Shown: positions 9,000 through 19,141 of the stretch, one piece after another
Position numbering within the stretch: position 1 is the first letter of the stretch
How the letters are laid out: each line of letters begins with the position of its first letter
Assembly: GCA_947643145.1 (NCBI GenBank)
Contig: CANRVD010000005.1
Span: forward strand, 1 to 64,000
From: an uncultured bacterium
GTDB taxonomy: Bacteria > Bacillota > Clostridia > Lachnospirales > Lachnospiraceae
Reading direction: 5' to 3'
DNA: 64,000 bases
The notes under the pieces: model-generated
Databases searched by the model: none
What the model was told of the DNA's origin: nothing
The model's input: the letters and a program-made list of their open reading frames with translations, nothing else
Program-made: the position numbers and the translations under genes

Positions 9000-10049
9000 T
9001 TAGTGTGTGGATGACGTGTTTTTCTTTGCAACAAAAGCAACCCATTCACCCATTGTGTTTTTATCTATTATGGTAAAATGGTTTTTCAAAAGGGCATTTT
9101 CCACGGCGTCGGCTTTTTCGGCAAGAATGCCGGAAGAAATAAAAATGCCATCTTCCCTTATAAAATCGCCAATAAAGTCGGAAAGTGGAATAATAACGTC
9201 TGCCAGAATATTTGCTACGGCAATATGGAAAGTGCCGCCACAGTGCTTTTTAACAGAACTGCTTTCTTCCAGAATATTAGCATGTATTGCGGTAATTCTG
9301 CTGTTGTCAATATGGTTTTTGGCAGCATTTTCTAAAGTTCCGCTTACTGCCGTTGTATCGATGTCAAGGCAGAATGCAGATTTAGCACCGCACAGCAGGG
9401 CTGCGATGGCGAGGATTCCACTGCCGCATCCGGCATCCAGAATTGTGGTATCTGGCGTGATATATTTGCGGAGTGTCAGAAGGCAAAGCTTGGTAGTTTC
9501 GTGTGTGCCAGTACCAAAAGCAGAACCGGGGTCGATTTCAATTATAATATCATCTGGTTTTGCATCACCGGGGAGCGGCTCCCAGGTTGGTTTGATAATA
9601 ATATCTTCTGCCACATGAAATGGCTGAAAGTTTTCTTTCCATTTATCCTTCCAAAGAGAATCATCCTGAATACAGTGAGTGATTTCCGGTGTTTTAATTG
9701 GTATAAATTTTTGCATCTGACAGATTTTTTCCTGAATGGAAGCAATCAATTCTTCCGGTGCACAGCGCAGGGTGGTGTTCTCCATTTCAGCATCCCGCAG
9801 GGAAGAACCGGTACTATAAAATTCTGTTGTTTCATTTTCCAGTGCTTCGGTATAAAAAGTCAGGACGGAGAGGCCATCATCAGGGCCAGGATTGGCAGGA
9901 ATATCCGTAAACATCATTTTTTCTTCTTTTTCGCTTAATGGGACATGGTCAGAGATTTCATATCCTCCAATTCCGTATTCTGTCAAAATATCCCCGATAA
10001 TTCCTGCATCTTTTGTTGTTGTGTGAATATCATATCGAATCCATTTCAT
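9000..10049 (-). CDS. prmA: Ribosomal protein L11 methyltransferase
   Basis: IEIDPGSAFGTGTHETTKLCL and ILDAGCGSGILAIAALLCGA motifs; start at MKWIRYDIHTTTKD (10049) after GGAGG. Confidence 0.92.
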   Translation of the reverse strand: MKWIRYDIHTTTKDAGIIGDILTEYGIGGYEISDHVPLSEKEEKMMFTDIPANPGPDDGLSVLTFYTEALENETTEFYSTGSSLRDAEMENTTLRCAPEELIASIQEKICQMQKFIPIKTPEITHCIQDDSLWKDKWKENFQPFHVAEDIIIKPTWEPLPGDAKPDDIIIEIDPGSAFGTGTHETTKLCLLTLRKYITPDTTILDAGCGSGILAIAALLCGAKSAFCLDIDTTAVSGTLENAAKNHIDNSRITAIHANILEESSSVKKHCGGTFHIAVANILADVIIPLSDFIGDFIREDGIFISSGILAEKADAVENALLKNHFTIIDKNTMGEWVAFVAKKNTSSTH

Positions 10050-10353
10050 AGTAGTCCTCCATTTTTGATTCCTGCGAAGCAACGTGTCAGACGCGATGCT
10101 TGCAAAGAGCTAAAAGTTCCTATACATTTGATTTGTAAGAAACATTGTACCATATTTTGCAAGAGAAGCCAAAATATGATATGGTGTTACAATAAGTAGG
10201 ACCATCGTGCTTGCACATAAGAGGATGATTATTTTCTTAAACTGGCGTGCAGGCTGTTCTAAAAACCTTAAACTGCAGCAATCGCCAAATGCGAACGAGT
10301 TCGTGCGTGGCTTATTGCTTCGCGGGAATAAATCTAGGAGTGAAAATAAAGAG

Positions 10354-12087
10354 ATGAAGCAGTGGGTCACAAAAAGATATCAGGTAGATTTAAAAAAAAT
10401 AGCAGACAGATACCAGATTTCAGAAATTATGGCGGATGTTCTAGTTAAAAGGGGGCTTTTTGACTGGAATGCAATGGAGCGTTATTTGTTTCCTGAAGAA
10501 GATGCGTTATATGACGGTCTTTTGATGAAAGATTTGAAAAAAGCAGCAGGGCTTTTGGCACGAAAAATAGAACAGGGAAAAAAGATAAAGATAATCGGTG
10601 ATTATGATGTAGACGGAATCATGTCTGCTTATATTTTATACCATGGAATTGAGCTTTTAGGCGGTAAGGCCGGATGCCGGATTCCGCATCGGGTAGAAGA
10701 TGGGTATGGGATGCGGGACTATATGGCAGTGGAGGCTTATGAAGAGGGATATGACACCATTATAACCTGTGATAATGGGATTTCGGCAATGTCTGCGGTA
10801 GAAAAAGCAAAAGAACTGGGAATTACAATTTTGGTAACAGACCATCATGAAGTACCAAGAGAAGGAGGACGGGAATTACTGCCGCCCGCAGACGCAGTTG
10901 TCAATCCAAAGCAGGAGAATTGCAGTTATCCTTTTTCGCAGCTTTGTGGAGCAGGTATTGCCTTTAAACTGATAGAATATCTTTTAGAGCGAAAAGGAAA
11001 AAAAGAGGCAGGCAGAGAACTTCTCCCTTTTGTTGCGATTGCAACAGTATGCGATGTTGTTCCTCTGCTGGATGAAAACAGAATTTTGGTCAAAATGGGG
11101 CTTGCACTTATGGAAAACAGCAATAATGTTGGTTTGCGTGCGTTAATCAAAGAACTACAGTTTCAGAAAAAAATCACTTCTGGTGATTTGGGCTTTCGCA
11201 TTGGACCATGTATTAATGCTGCAGGAAGGCTTGAAGATGCCAAAATAGGTTTTGAACTGCTGTTAGAGAAGGATGCAGACAAGGCTGAGCAACGGGCGAA
11301 GGAGCTTGTCCGACTGAATGAGGAGCGCAAAGACTATACGGCGAAGGCGACAGCAGAGGCTGTTCGTCTGATAGAAACGGAGAATATGCTTCATTACCCG
11401 GTGCTGGTAGTATACATAAAGGACTGCCATGAAAGTGTGGCAGGAATTGTAGCAGGCAGAATCAGAGAGAAATATTATAAACCGACACTCATTGTAACCG
11501 ACACAAAAGAAGGTCTGAAGGGTTCGGCGCGTTCCATTCCCGGATATCATATGCAGCAGGAACTGGCAAAGTGCAGGGGACTTTTGACAGAATATGGCGG
11601 ACATGCAATGGCGGCTGGTTTTTCCCTGCCGGTAGAGAATTTAGGCATATTTCGTGAAACATTAAATAAAAACTGTTCTCTTACGGAGGATGAACTGGTA
11701 GAAAAGATTTTCTTTGAAAAGGAAGTGCCACTGGAAGAGATGACAGAGCAGGTTGTGCGTCAGCTTGATTATCTGGAACCTTTTGGCGAAGCAAACAGAC
11801 AGCCTGTTTTTGCAGTCAGAAATGTATCTGTTATATCGGTAAATCTGTGTGGCAAAGAAAATCAGATTGCCAGATTACAGCTGAAAGAAGGCATCCGGTT
11901 ATTCCGTGGAGTTGATTTCAGGTGCGAGCTTCATTTGGGCGAAGGGATTCGGGAGCGGTATGGTAATGATGCGTGGGAGGCTTTGAAAGAAGGAAGGGGG
12001 CAGGAGTATGCCGTAGATATTTTGTACCAGCCGGAAATTAACCAGATGTATGGAAATGTGGAATTTCGTATTGTTGATTGCAGATAG
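10354..12087 (+). CDS. recJ: Single-stranded-DNA-specific exonuclease RecJ
   Basis: IIGDYDVDGIMSAYI (DHH), TDHHEVP, GGHAMAAGFSL (DHHA1); start at MKQWVTKRYQVD after TAGGAG. Confidence 0.92.
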   Translation: MKQWVTKRYQVDLKKIADRYQISEIMADVLVKRGLFDWNAMERYLFPEEDALYDGLLMKDLKKAAGLLARKIEQGKKIKIIGDYDVDGIMSAYILYHGIELLGGKAGCRIPHRVEDGYGMRDYMAVEAYEEGYDTIITCDNGISAMSAVEKAKELGITILVTDHHEVPREGGRELLPPADAVVNPKQENCSYPFSQLCGAGIAFKLIEYLLERKGKKEAGRELLPFVAIATVCDVVPLLDENRILVKMGLALMENSNNVGLRALIKELQFQKKITSGDLGFRIGPCINAAGRLEDAKIGFELLLEKDADKAEQRAKELVRLNEERKDYTAKATAEAVRLIETENMLHYPVLVVYIKDCHESVAGIVAGRIREKYYKPTLIVTDTKEGLKGSARSIPGYHMQQELAKCRGLLTEYGGHAMAAGFSLPVENLGIFRETLNKNCSLTEDELVEKIFFEKEVPLEEMTEQVVRQLDYLEPFGEANRQPVFAVRNVSVISVNLCGKENQIARLQLKEGIRLFRGVDFRCELHLGEGIRERYGNDAWEALKEGRGQEYAVDILYQPEINQMYGNVEFRIVDCR

Positions 12088-12179
12088 ATGCTTGCATTTT
12101 TGGGATGTGCGTGATAATATAATAATATATTGTTTTGTGTTTCTAACAGGATAATTATTAACAATAGATTTGATTGAAA

Positions 12180-12207
12180 GTATCATGGCAGGAAGAAACC
12201 ATGATAC
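12180..12207 (+). promoter_or_regulatory. 5'UTR hairpin GTATCATGG-N10-CCATGATAC immediately upstream of the RBS
   Basis: Perfect 9-bp stem, followed by GGGGGGAG and ATG 12223. Confidence 0.6.
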
Positions 12208-12222
12208 AGGGGGGAGTTTTAA

Positions 12223-12777
12223 ATGGCAAATGTAACATTAGACGAGAAAACTTTATATTATCAGTGGTTAATCAATAATAATTCTACAAGTACAATGTTG
12301 AATGCAATTTCAGGAAACAATACGGACAATAGCTATAGTGCACTGGGTTCCCTTGGTGCATTAGGCTCACTTGGGACAACCGGTTCGATTTTGGATTTTT
12401 CCAGTATATTGCAGAATTATATATCTGGAGTTACAACAAATTCTTATGAGGAGTCCATAGAAGCAGCTTCTATGGCAGATAAGCTTTCTTCTGTATTGGA
12501 AGAGGCATCCCAGACAGAAGATACATCTTCTCTTACATATAAAACGGTTCAGGAATTATACGAGTATTTTTCGGAGCAGGTATCTGCCAAGGCATCTGCG
12601 TTGATGCAGGGAACAACAGCACAGTCTTCAGTGGCAGCTTCCAGTCAGGAAAAAGCTTCGGAAAGCCAGTCAATTGAGAAGATGAATCAGGCAGCACTGC
12701 AGGGTCAGGAGTTTGATTTTTCACAGATAGACGATATTGTGGAAAATTCTTTTGCTGAAAGGATGCCATTATCATAG
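12223..12777 (+). CDS. Hypothetical Ser/Ala/Gln-rich protein
   Basis: 184-aa ORF with strong RBS; no recognised domain. Confidence 0.6.
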   Translation: MANVTLDEKTLYYQWLINNNSTSTMLNAISGNNTDNSYSALGSLGALGSLGTTGSILDFSSILQNYISGVTTNSYEESIEAASMADKLSSVLEEASQTEDTSSLTYKTVQELYEYFSEQVSAKASALMQGTTAQSSVAASSQEKASESQSIEKMNQAALQGQEFDFSQIDDIVENSFAERMPLS

Positions 12778-12806
12778 TGGTATATTGCAATGTTTTTCTT
12801 TGAAAC

Positions 12807-12893
12807 TCAGAAAGTTCTCAATGTATTACGGGATATCAACAAGAATACTAAAGCATTTTTGTAGCGCACCAGTGAAGTCGGTGCGCTTTTTTA
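12807..12893 (+). repeat. TATAGGAAA-family modular hairpin repeat, tandem copy 1
   Basis: AAAGTTCTCAATGTATTACGGGATATCAACAAGAATAC-TAAA-GCATTTTTGTAGCGCACC-AGTGAAGT-CGGTGCGCTTTTTT. Confidence 0.85.
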
Positions 12894-12894
12894 A

Positions 12895-12985
12895 CTTATA
12901 GGAAAGTTCTCCATGTGTAACGGGATGTCAACAAAAATGCTTTAGCATTTTTGCTAGCGCACCAGCGAAGTCGGTGCGCTTTTTT
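12895..12985 (+). repeat. TATAGGAAA-family modular hairpin repeat, tandem copy 2
   Basis: TTATAGGAAAGTTCTCCATGTGTAACGGGATGTCAACAAAAATGC-TTTA-GCATTTTTGCTAGCGCACC-AGCGAAGT-CGGTGCGCTTTTTT. Confidence 0.9.
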
Positions 12986-13457
12986 AGTCTCTGTCCCAAA
13001 TTTCCATACTGATATAATAATTATGAATATTGCGGGAAGTGATGGCAGTTGCCGCAATTCTGCTAATCAAATAGATTAGAAGCAAAAAGCCTGGTGCCGG
13101 ATTTAAGAATACAATATCTAACGGTTTTGTATTAATATATGCCTGCCATACGACCAACGCAAAAATAATATAATAACTTAGCTGCTTTTCAGCAGTAAAT
13201 TTTTCCGGGGTATAAAAATATTTTTTGGCACAGGAGGCAAGAAGAGTCTTTGGAAATTTTTTCTTTTCAGCAAGTATATTGGCAATAATCCACGGATAAA
13301 GCAAAAGCAATGCAAAAAAGTAAAAAGAAAATGGGCGTAAAACAACCAAAAGGAAAAAAAGGCATACCATTAATATAATTCTGGAAATAAGCAAGCCTGT
13401 GTAGCGGCTGATATTTCTTTGTTCTTTGTAAATCTGTGCATTCTGCTGTTTCTGCAT
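12984..13457 (-). CDS. Hypothetical membrane protein
   Basis: Start at MQKQQNAQIYKEQ (13457) after GAAATGAGG; several TM segments; stop codon overlaps the repeat T tract. Confidence 0.65.
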   Translation of the reverse strand: MQKQQNAQIYKEQRNISRYTGLLISRIILMVCLFFLLVVLRPFSFYFFALLLLYPWIIANILAEKKKFPKTLLASCAKKYFYTPEKFTAEKQLSYYIIFALVVWQAYINTKPLDIVFLNPAPGFLLLIYLISRIAATAITSRNIHNYYISMEIWDRD

Positions 13458-13692
13458 TATAGTCCTCATTTCTAATATATTACTTCCAACGGAATAAAAA
13501 GCTTTGTGATAAGTGTAATTAGTATTATGGGTATTATAGGTATTATAGAGGAAGAATGGCAAGAAGTCAAAAAATAGAAGAAAAAGACTGTGAACAGCAG
13601 CTTCCAAAAATAGTAAATCATTGTTTACGAAAAGTTTACAGTTTATCTACATATGTACTAATTGTGTCTTGATATAATATAGATATCATGAA

Positions 13693-13720
13693 TTTGTGTC
13701 TGCTCGCTGCCTGACACAAA
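13693..13720 (+). repeat. Hairpin TTTGTGTC-TGCTCGCTGCCT-GACACAAA, also found near 55006-55033
   Basis: Perfect 8-bp stem; near-identical 28-nt unit present on the minus strand upstream of rfbB. Confidence 0.8.
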
Positions 13721-13780
13721 TATCGAAAATGTGCAAGAAGCAAAGGGGAATGCAGTTCACCTTGCGGAAATGAGGAAAAA

Positions 13781-16060
13781 ATGGGGAAAGAAAAAATTAT
13801 ATTAAAGGATATTTGTAAAAGCTATTATTCAGAAACTACTGTGACACAGGCTTTGCACAGAATTAATTTGTCCTTTTCGGAAGGGGAATTTGTTGCAATT
13901 ACTGGTGAGAGCGGAAGTGGTAAGTCTACACTGCTCCGCATTATTGGCGGTACAGATGCTTTCGATGAAGGGGAAATGTTTGTTGATGGGGAGACAACTT
14001 CACAGTATGATGAGGAGGAGTGGGAGGAGTACCGTAGAAATGAAATAGGTTATGTGTTTCAGGATTATAGCCTGCTGGGGCATTATTCCGCACTGGCAAA
14101 TGTTATGAGTGCTCTTTTGGTTATGGGAATCAGGCAGGAGCAGGCAGAGGAGATTGCTGCAGAGTATCTGGAGCAGGTGGGGTTGAAGGGATATGAGAAT
14201 CAGAAGGCGTCAAAGCTTTCCAGTGGGCAGAAGCAGCGTCTGTCCATTGCAAGGGCTTTGGCGAAAAATACTGGAATTATTGTGGCAGATGAACCAACCG
14301 GTAATCTGGATAGTGAGACAGGAGAACAGATTATCCGCCTGCTGAGGGACTTATCAAAAGAACGTCTGGTAATTATGGTTACTCACAATTATGAGCAGGC
14401 AGAAGCGTATGTAACAAGGAAAGTCAGGCTTCATGACGGAGTGGTGGTTTCGGATGTAAACGTTGGACAAAAGCAAACTAAAAAAGAGCAAGGGCAGCAG
14501 GAAAAAATGAAAGAAAGGCCTCATGATAGTCAGGTGGATGTGCAGGCATCATTTGGCTCGTTGCTTCGCAGGGATAAAAATGCTGCATACTTTGCGCGTA
14601 TGAACCGCAGGGGACAGAAAGGGCGTGCTTTTCTATTCACGGCATTTCTCTTTGTAGTCAGTGTAGTGTCATTTCTTTTTATTGGAGAACTATATTTTCA
14701 GGCAGATGATATTTTTACGAAAGAGTATAGTGAAGCAGCTTTTAAAAAGAAATCACAGGTCAGGCTGGTGGCAAAACGTAACGATGGAAAGGAATTCACA
14801 CAAGAAGATATTGAAAAGATAGGAGCTGTCCATAATGTTGAAATGGTAGATTCCTGTGACTATGCAAATGATATCAATTTTTATTTGGAAGAAGGAGAGG
14901 ATTATCGATATGCTTATGGATCAGAGCAGAGCGGTCTCTCTGATAAGGAATTCAGGATTGTGTCCTTTTTAAATAAAGATAAGTTTATGATGTCGACAGA
15001 CTGCATTTCAAAAGAAGATTTAAGGAAAGGGCGTATGCCAGAATCAAGAAACGAGGTTGTTTTGTATTCCTCAGATGAAAAGATATTAGGCAGTGAGGTG
15101 ATGTGTTACTTTCAGGCAGTTAATATCTGGGGGCCAAATGAATATTATGGTAAAAACTTAACAGTTGTCGGGCTTTTAAAAGAAGAAACCAGGCAGGTAT
15201 ATTTTACAAGGGAGCTATGCAATATGCTTTCACAAAGGATGGATTATGCGGAGTACCATGTGAGTTATGCGGATAAAAATCCAGAGTTTTTTCCTATGAT
15301 TGCAGAAGAGTTAAGTGGAAATGATGCGAAGGTTTCTTTTAAATTTTATGACCGTAGATCCGGATTAATAGAAGGGCCATTTGGAGAGACTATATTGCGG
15401 TTTGATGAATTTAACAAAGAGGGAACGGTGACAGGAGAAAGCAAAAATTATGAGATTAATGTCTTATCCCCAAAAGAGGAACCACATGAAATGACACAGA
15501 AGATGTTAGAGGTAAGTGAAGAGGTTTTTTATCAATTTTATCCGAGAGAGAGGGAAAACAGACAGGCATCGGTATATATTACCAGCTATGCCAAAACAGA
15601 TTCTGTAATCCGGCAGCTTAAGGAGATGGGATATGAGGCGAAAAGCACTTACCGTGTCAGTGTAACAGATTATGAAGAGGAGCGGGTGAATGAGCGTTTG
15701 ACAATTCTTGGAATTTCCATCATAGGGCTGGTTGTCATATTTTTAGCGGAGATATTGGTTTTGCGTTCTTTTATGAAGATACGGATAAAGGATTTTCAGG
15801 TGCTTAAATTTATTGGAATGAGGATGGAACTTTTAAGAAAAATCAGTTATTTTGAAATTTTCGTCTATTGTTTAACTGCTGTAATAGCTGCCATTGTAGT
15901 GATGTGGGGGTTGCGGATTGCGGGTGTACTTTTCTTACAGGAAATGATGTGGTATTATAGGTTTAGTACATATGTTGTGTTCGTGCTGTATAATTTTGCG
16001 GCAGGTTTTCTGACAGTATTTTTCTTTAACAAGCTGTTGACAGGAAGGTTGAAAGAGTGA
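13781..16060 (+). CDS. ABC transporter, ATP-binding domain fused to FtsX-type permease
   Basis: GESGSGKST Walker A, LSSGQKQRLSIARALAKNTGIIVADEPTGNLD; C-terminal TM segments. Confidence 0.9.
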   Translation: MGKEKIILKDICKSYYSETTVTQALHRINLSFSEGEFVAITGESGSGKSTLLRIIGGTDAFDEGEMFVDGETTSQYDEEEWEEYRRNEIGYVFQDYSLLGHYSALANVMSALLVMGIRQEQAEEIAAEYLEQVGLKGYENQKASKLSSGQKQRLSIARALAKNTGIIVADEPTGNLDSETGEQIIRLLRDLSKERLVIMVTHNYEQAEAYVTRKVRLHDGVVVSDVNVGQKQTKKEQGQQEKMKERPHDSQVDVQASFGSLLRRDKNAAYFARMNRRGQKGRAFLFTAFLFVVSVVSFLFIGELYFQADDIFTKEYSEAAFKKKSQVRLVAKRNDGKEFTQEDIEKIGAVHNVEMVDSCDYANDINFYLEEGEDYRYAYGSEQSGLSDKEFRIVSFLNKDKFMMSTDCISKEDLRKGRMPESRNEVVLYSSDEKILGSEVMCYFQAVNIWGPNEYYGKNLTVVGLLKEETRQVYFTRELCNMLSQRMDYAEYHVSYADKNPEFFPMIAEELSGNDAKVSFKFYDRRSGLIEGPFGETILRFDEFNKEGTVTGESKNYEINVLSPKEEPHEMTQKMLEVSEEVFYQFYPRERENRQASVYITSYAKTDSVIRQLKEMGYEAKSTYRVSVTDYEEERVNERLTILGISIIGLVVIFLAEILVLRSFMKIRIKDFQVLKFIGMRMELLRKISYFEIFVYCLTAVIAAIVVMWGLRIAGVLFLQEMMWYYRFSTYVVFVLYNFAAGFLTVFFFNKLLTGRLKE

Positions 16061-16285
16061 TCCGGTTTTATCGGAGATAAGATTAAGAAGTTAAGATATT
16101 ATTTATGATGGATATCGAAAAGGACAATGTGACATAAATTTTAAGGTATATAGAAGGAAATTTATGCCAAATTGCCCTTTCTTATTTTTATAAAATGGTA
16201 TATAATACAAAAGTATATGTTTAATTAGAGCTACTTTGGAAAAAATAGAAGGAAGAGATGCAGCTTTGAAAGGAGAAAACAGTTC

Positions 16286-17281
16286 ATGAATGGTAGTGAT
16301 ATTGGAATTGACCTTGGTACAGCGAATGTACTTGTATATATAAAAGGAAAAGGTGTTGTGTTAAGAGAGCCGTCAGTCGTTGCTTTTGACCGTGATACGA
16401 ACAAAATTAAGGCGATTGGGGAGGATGCCCGTCTGATGCTTGGACGTACGCCGGGCAATATCGTGGCAGTCCGCCCGCTCCGTCAGGGTGTTATATCGGA
16501 TTATACAGTGACAGAGAAGATGCTTCGTTATTTTATTCAGAAGTCCTGTGGTAAATCACGTTTTCGTAAACCACGTATCAGTGTATGCGTGCCAAGTGGT
16601 GTAACAGAAGTAGAGAAAAAGGCAGTAGAGGATGCTACTTATGAGGCAGGTGCGCGTGAAGTGTTGATTATTGAAGAGCCGATTGCAGCAGCAATCGGTG
16701 CAGGAATTGATATTGCCAGGCCATGTGGAAATATGATTGTTGATATCGGCGGTGGCACGGCAGATATTGCTGTGATATCTTTGGGCGGCACTGTAGTCAG
16801 CACATCTATTAAGGTGGCTGGTGACAATTTTGATGAGGCAATTGTGCGTTATATGAGAAAAACGCATAATCTTTTGATTGGTGAGAGGACAGCCGAAGAA
16901 ATAAAGATAAATATTGGTTCTGCATACCAGCGTCCGGAACTTGTGGCAATGGATGTTCGTGGACGTAATCTGGTTACAGGACTTCCTAAGACGATTACAG
17001 TTACTTCGGATGAGACACTGGAAGCACTGCGAGAGATTACTTCACAGATTGTGGAAGCCGTTCACAGTGTACTTGAAAAGACGCCGCCTGAGCTGGCAGC
17101 AGATGTTGCGGACAGGGGAATTGTTCTGACAGGTGGTGGAAGTCTTTTATATGGTTTGGAAGAACTGATTGAGGAAAAGACAGGTATCAATACGATGACC
17201 GCAGAGGATCCGATGACCGCAGTTGCCGTAGGAACTGGTAAGTTTGTAGAATTTTTAGCTGGAAAGCGGGATGAGGAATAA
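16286..17281 (+). CDS. mreB: MreB/Mbl rod-shape-determining actin homologue
   Basis: GIDLGTANVLVYIKGKGVVLREPSVVAFD; DIGGGTADIAVISLGG; GGGSLLYGLEELI. Confidence 0.93.
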   Translation: MNGSDIGIDLGTANVLVYIKGKGVVLREPSVVAFDRDTNKIKAIGEDARLMLGRTPGNIVAVRPLRQGVISDYTVTEKMLRYFIQKSCGKSRFRKPRISVCVPSGVTEVEKKAVEDATYEAGAREVLIIEEPIAAAIGAGIDIARPCGNMIVDIGGGTADIAVISLGGTVVSTSIKVAGDNFDEAIVRYMRKTHNLLIGERTAEEIKINIGSAYQRPELVAMDVRGRNLVTGLPKTITVTSDETLEALREITSQIVEAVHSVLEKTPPELAADVADRGIVLTGGGSLLYGLEELIEEKTGINTMTAEDPMTAVAVGTGKFVEFLAGKRDEE

Positions 17282-17460
17282 CATTGGTATATGCCTGTAC
17301 GTTGTTAAAAGGTATATTTTTCCAGTGGTTAAGAAAGTAACAGGATATGACGATATAATATTATATGGTGCAGGGATGTAACTGTAAAACAACACAGCAG
17401 GCAGTCTGCAGCAGTGTTTGAGGGCAAAATGAGATACGCAGACAAGAAAGGGGAGCAGAG

Positions 17461-18234
17461 ATGGTAAGAGGTCTGTATACAGCCTATACAGGTATGTTAA
17501 ACGAACAGAAAAGGTTAGATATTATAAGTAATAATCTTGCTAATTCTGCCACAGTAGGTTATAAAGCAGAGGGCGTTACCAGTCAGGCGTTCAAGGATTT
17601 TATGGCTATCAAAATCCGTGATGAATCCAATGCTTACATTGATGAAGGGATTGGAACCTTTAATCCGGGTGTTAAGCTTGGAGAAACTTATATGGACTGG
17701 GGTCAGGGTTCTCTTCGTGAGACAGGGAATACCTATGATATAGCCATTGAAGGAAATGGTTTTTTTCAAATGCGTGTAACAGATGCAAATGGAAACAGTT
17801 CCGTCAAGTATACAAGATGTGGTACATTCAAGTGTACATCGGACGGTTATATTGTTGATGCGGAAGGAAATCATCTGCAGGGTTCCGGTGGAGATATTCA
17901 GGTTCCGGTAGATGCCAGAGAGATTATTATAAAGGAAGATGGTACTATTTTTGCAGATAATGTTCCGGTGGATACAATTGAATTAGTGGATTTTACAGAC
18001 TACGACTATCTGGAATTATATGGAGATAATATGTTTAATGCAGTAGACGGAGCTACCATGATAGGCGCAACAGGAGTTTTGGAGCAGGGATGGACAGAAC
18101 AGTCCAATGTCAACGTTATTTCGGAGATGGTATCTATGATTACTATCACCAGAGCGTATGAGGCAGGGCAGAAAATGATTCGTACAACGGATTCATTATT
18201 GGATTCTTCTGTTAATCAGATAGGCAAGGTATAA
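17461..18234 (+). CDS. flgF: Flagellar hook-basal body protein (FlgF/FlgG family)
   Basis: MVRGLYTAYTGMLNEQKRLDIISNNLANSATVGYKAE; C-terminal ISEMVSMITITRAYEAGQKMI. Confidence 0.9.
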   Translation: MVRGLYTAYTGMLNEQKRLDIISNNLANSATVGYKAEGVTSQAFKDFMAIKIRDESNAYIDEGIGTFNPGVKLGETYMDWGQGSLRETGNTYDIAIEGNGFFQMRVTDANGNSSVKYTRCGTFKCTSDGYIVDAEGNHLQGSGGDIQVPVDAREIIIKEDGTIFADNVPVDTIELVDFTDYDYLELYGDNMFNAVDGATMIGATGVLEQGWTEQSNVNVISEMVSMITITRAYEAGQKMIRTTDSLLDSSVNQIGKV

Positions 18235-18303
18235 GTTTCGTCGCTAAGGAGCTGTAAATAATTTATATAGTTCTTTGAGAACGGCAGATAGGAGTGTTTT
18301 ATT

Positions 18304-19122
18304 ATGATGAGATCACTTTGGACGGCTGCATCAGGCATGAAAGCCCAGCAGACCAGTCTTGATACAATTTCTAATAATCTGGCGAATATTAATACAACAG
18401 GTTATAAACAGGAAAGAACAGAGTTTCAGTCCTTATTATATCAGACGATACAGGGACGCACTACGGATAATGAAGGTAATCCCAAGCCGATTAGTGCGCA
18501 AGTTGGTCTTGGTGTTAAGGTTGCAGCCGTTTCTACTGAGTTTGGCCAGGGAAAACTGACACCAAGTACGGGAGCATTTGATTTTGCGATTCAGGGAGAT
18601 GGATTCTTTATGGTTCAGATGCCGGATGGTTCCGTTGGTTATACACGTAATGGTAATTTCCTGATGGCAATTAATGGCAGCGGCGGAGTAACACTTACAA
18701 CGTCGGAAGGTTATTCCGTACTGGACAGCAATGGCAGGGAAATTACGTTTGATGCCAATACAGATACTTTGAAGCTTTCCTTTGATACTTCCGGTAATAT
18801 CTTCTATACAAATACAGATGGAACAAGCCAGAATTTGGGAATCCGCATCGGTGCGGCACAGTTTAATAACCCATCTGGTTTATTAAAGATAGGCGACAGT
18901 TATTTTGCAGAGTCCGCAGCTTCCGGGACAGCACGTATTGAGGCACAGGATGACGCATTAAAGCCAAGTTTGATTAAGCATAAATATTTAGAAGGTTCTT
19001 CAGTAGAAGCAGTAGATGAAATGGTAGATATGATTGTTACACAGAGAGCATATGAAATGAATTCCAAAGCGATAATTGCATCGGATGAAATGCTCCAGCA
19101 GGCGAATAACCTGAGGTCATAA
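18304..19122 (+). CDS. flgG: Flagellar basal-body rod protein FlgG
   Basis: MMRSLWTAASGMKAQQTSLDTISNNLANINTTGYKQERTEFQ; VDEMVDMIVTQRAYEMNSKAI. Confidence 0.93.
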   Translation: MMRSLWTAASGMKAQQTSLDTISNNLANINTTGYKQERTEFQSLLYQTIQGRTTDNEGNPKPISAQVGLGVKVAAVSTEFGQGKLTPSTGAFDFAIQGDGFFMVQMPDGSVGYTRNGNFLMAINGSGGVTLTTSEGYSVLDSNGREITFDANTDTLKLSFDTSGNIFYTNTDGTSQNLGIRIGAAQFNNPSGLLKIGDSYFAESAASGTARIEAQDDALKPSLIKHKYLEGSSVEAVDEMVDMIVTQRAYEMNSKAIIASDEMLQQANNLRS

Positions 19123-19141
19123 GAAAGGGAAAGGTGATTTT

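Noticed and set aside
9007-9618. 203-aa plus-strand ORF
   Set aside because: Antisense to prmA, which has clear methyltransferase motifs.
10207-10353. N-terminal 49 codons of the recJ ORF
   Set aside because: No RecJ homology, covers a hairpin-rich leader; start reassigned to 10354.
12807-12985. CRISPR-like array
   Set aside because: Only two tandem units with internal hairpins and no regular spacers; part of a dispersed family. No cas genes anywhere in the window.
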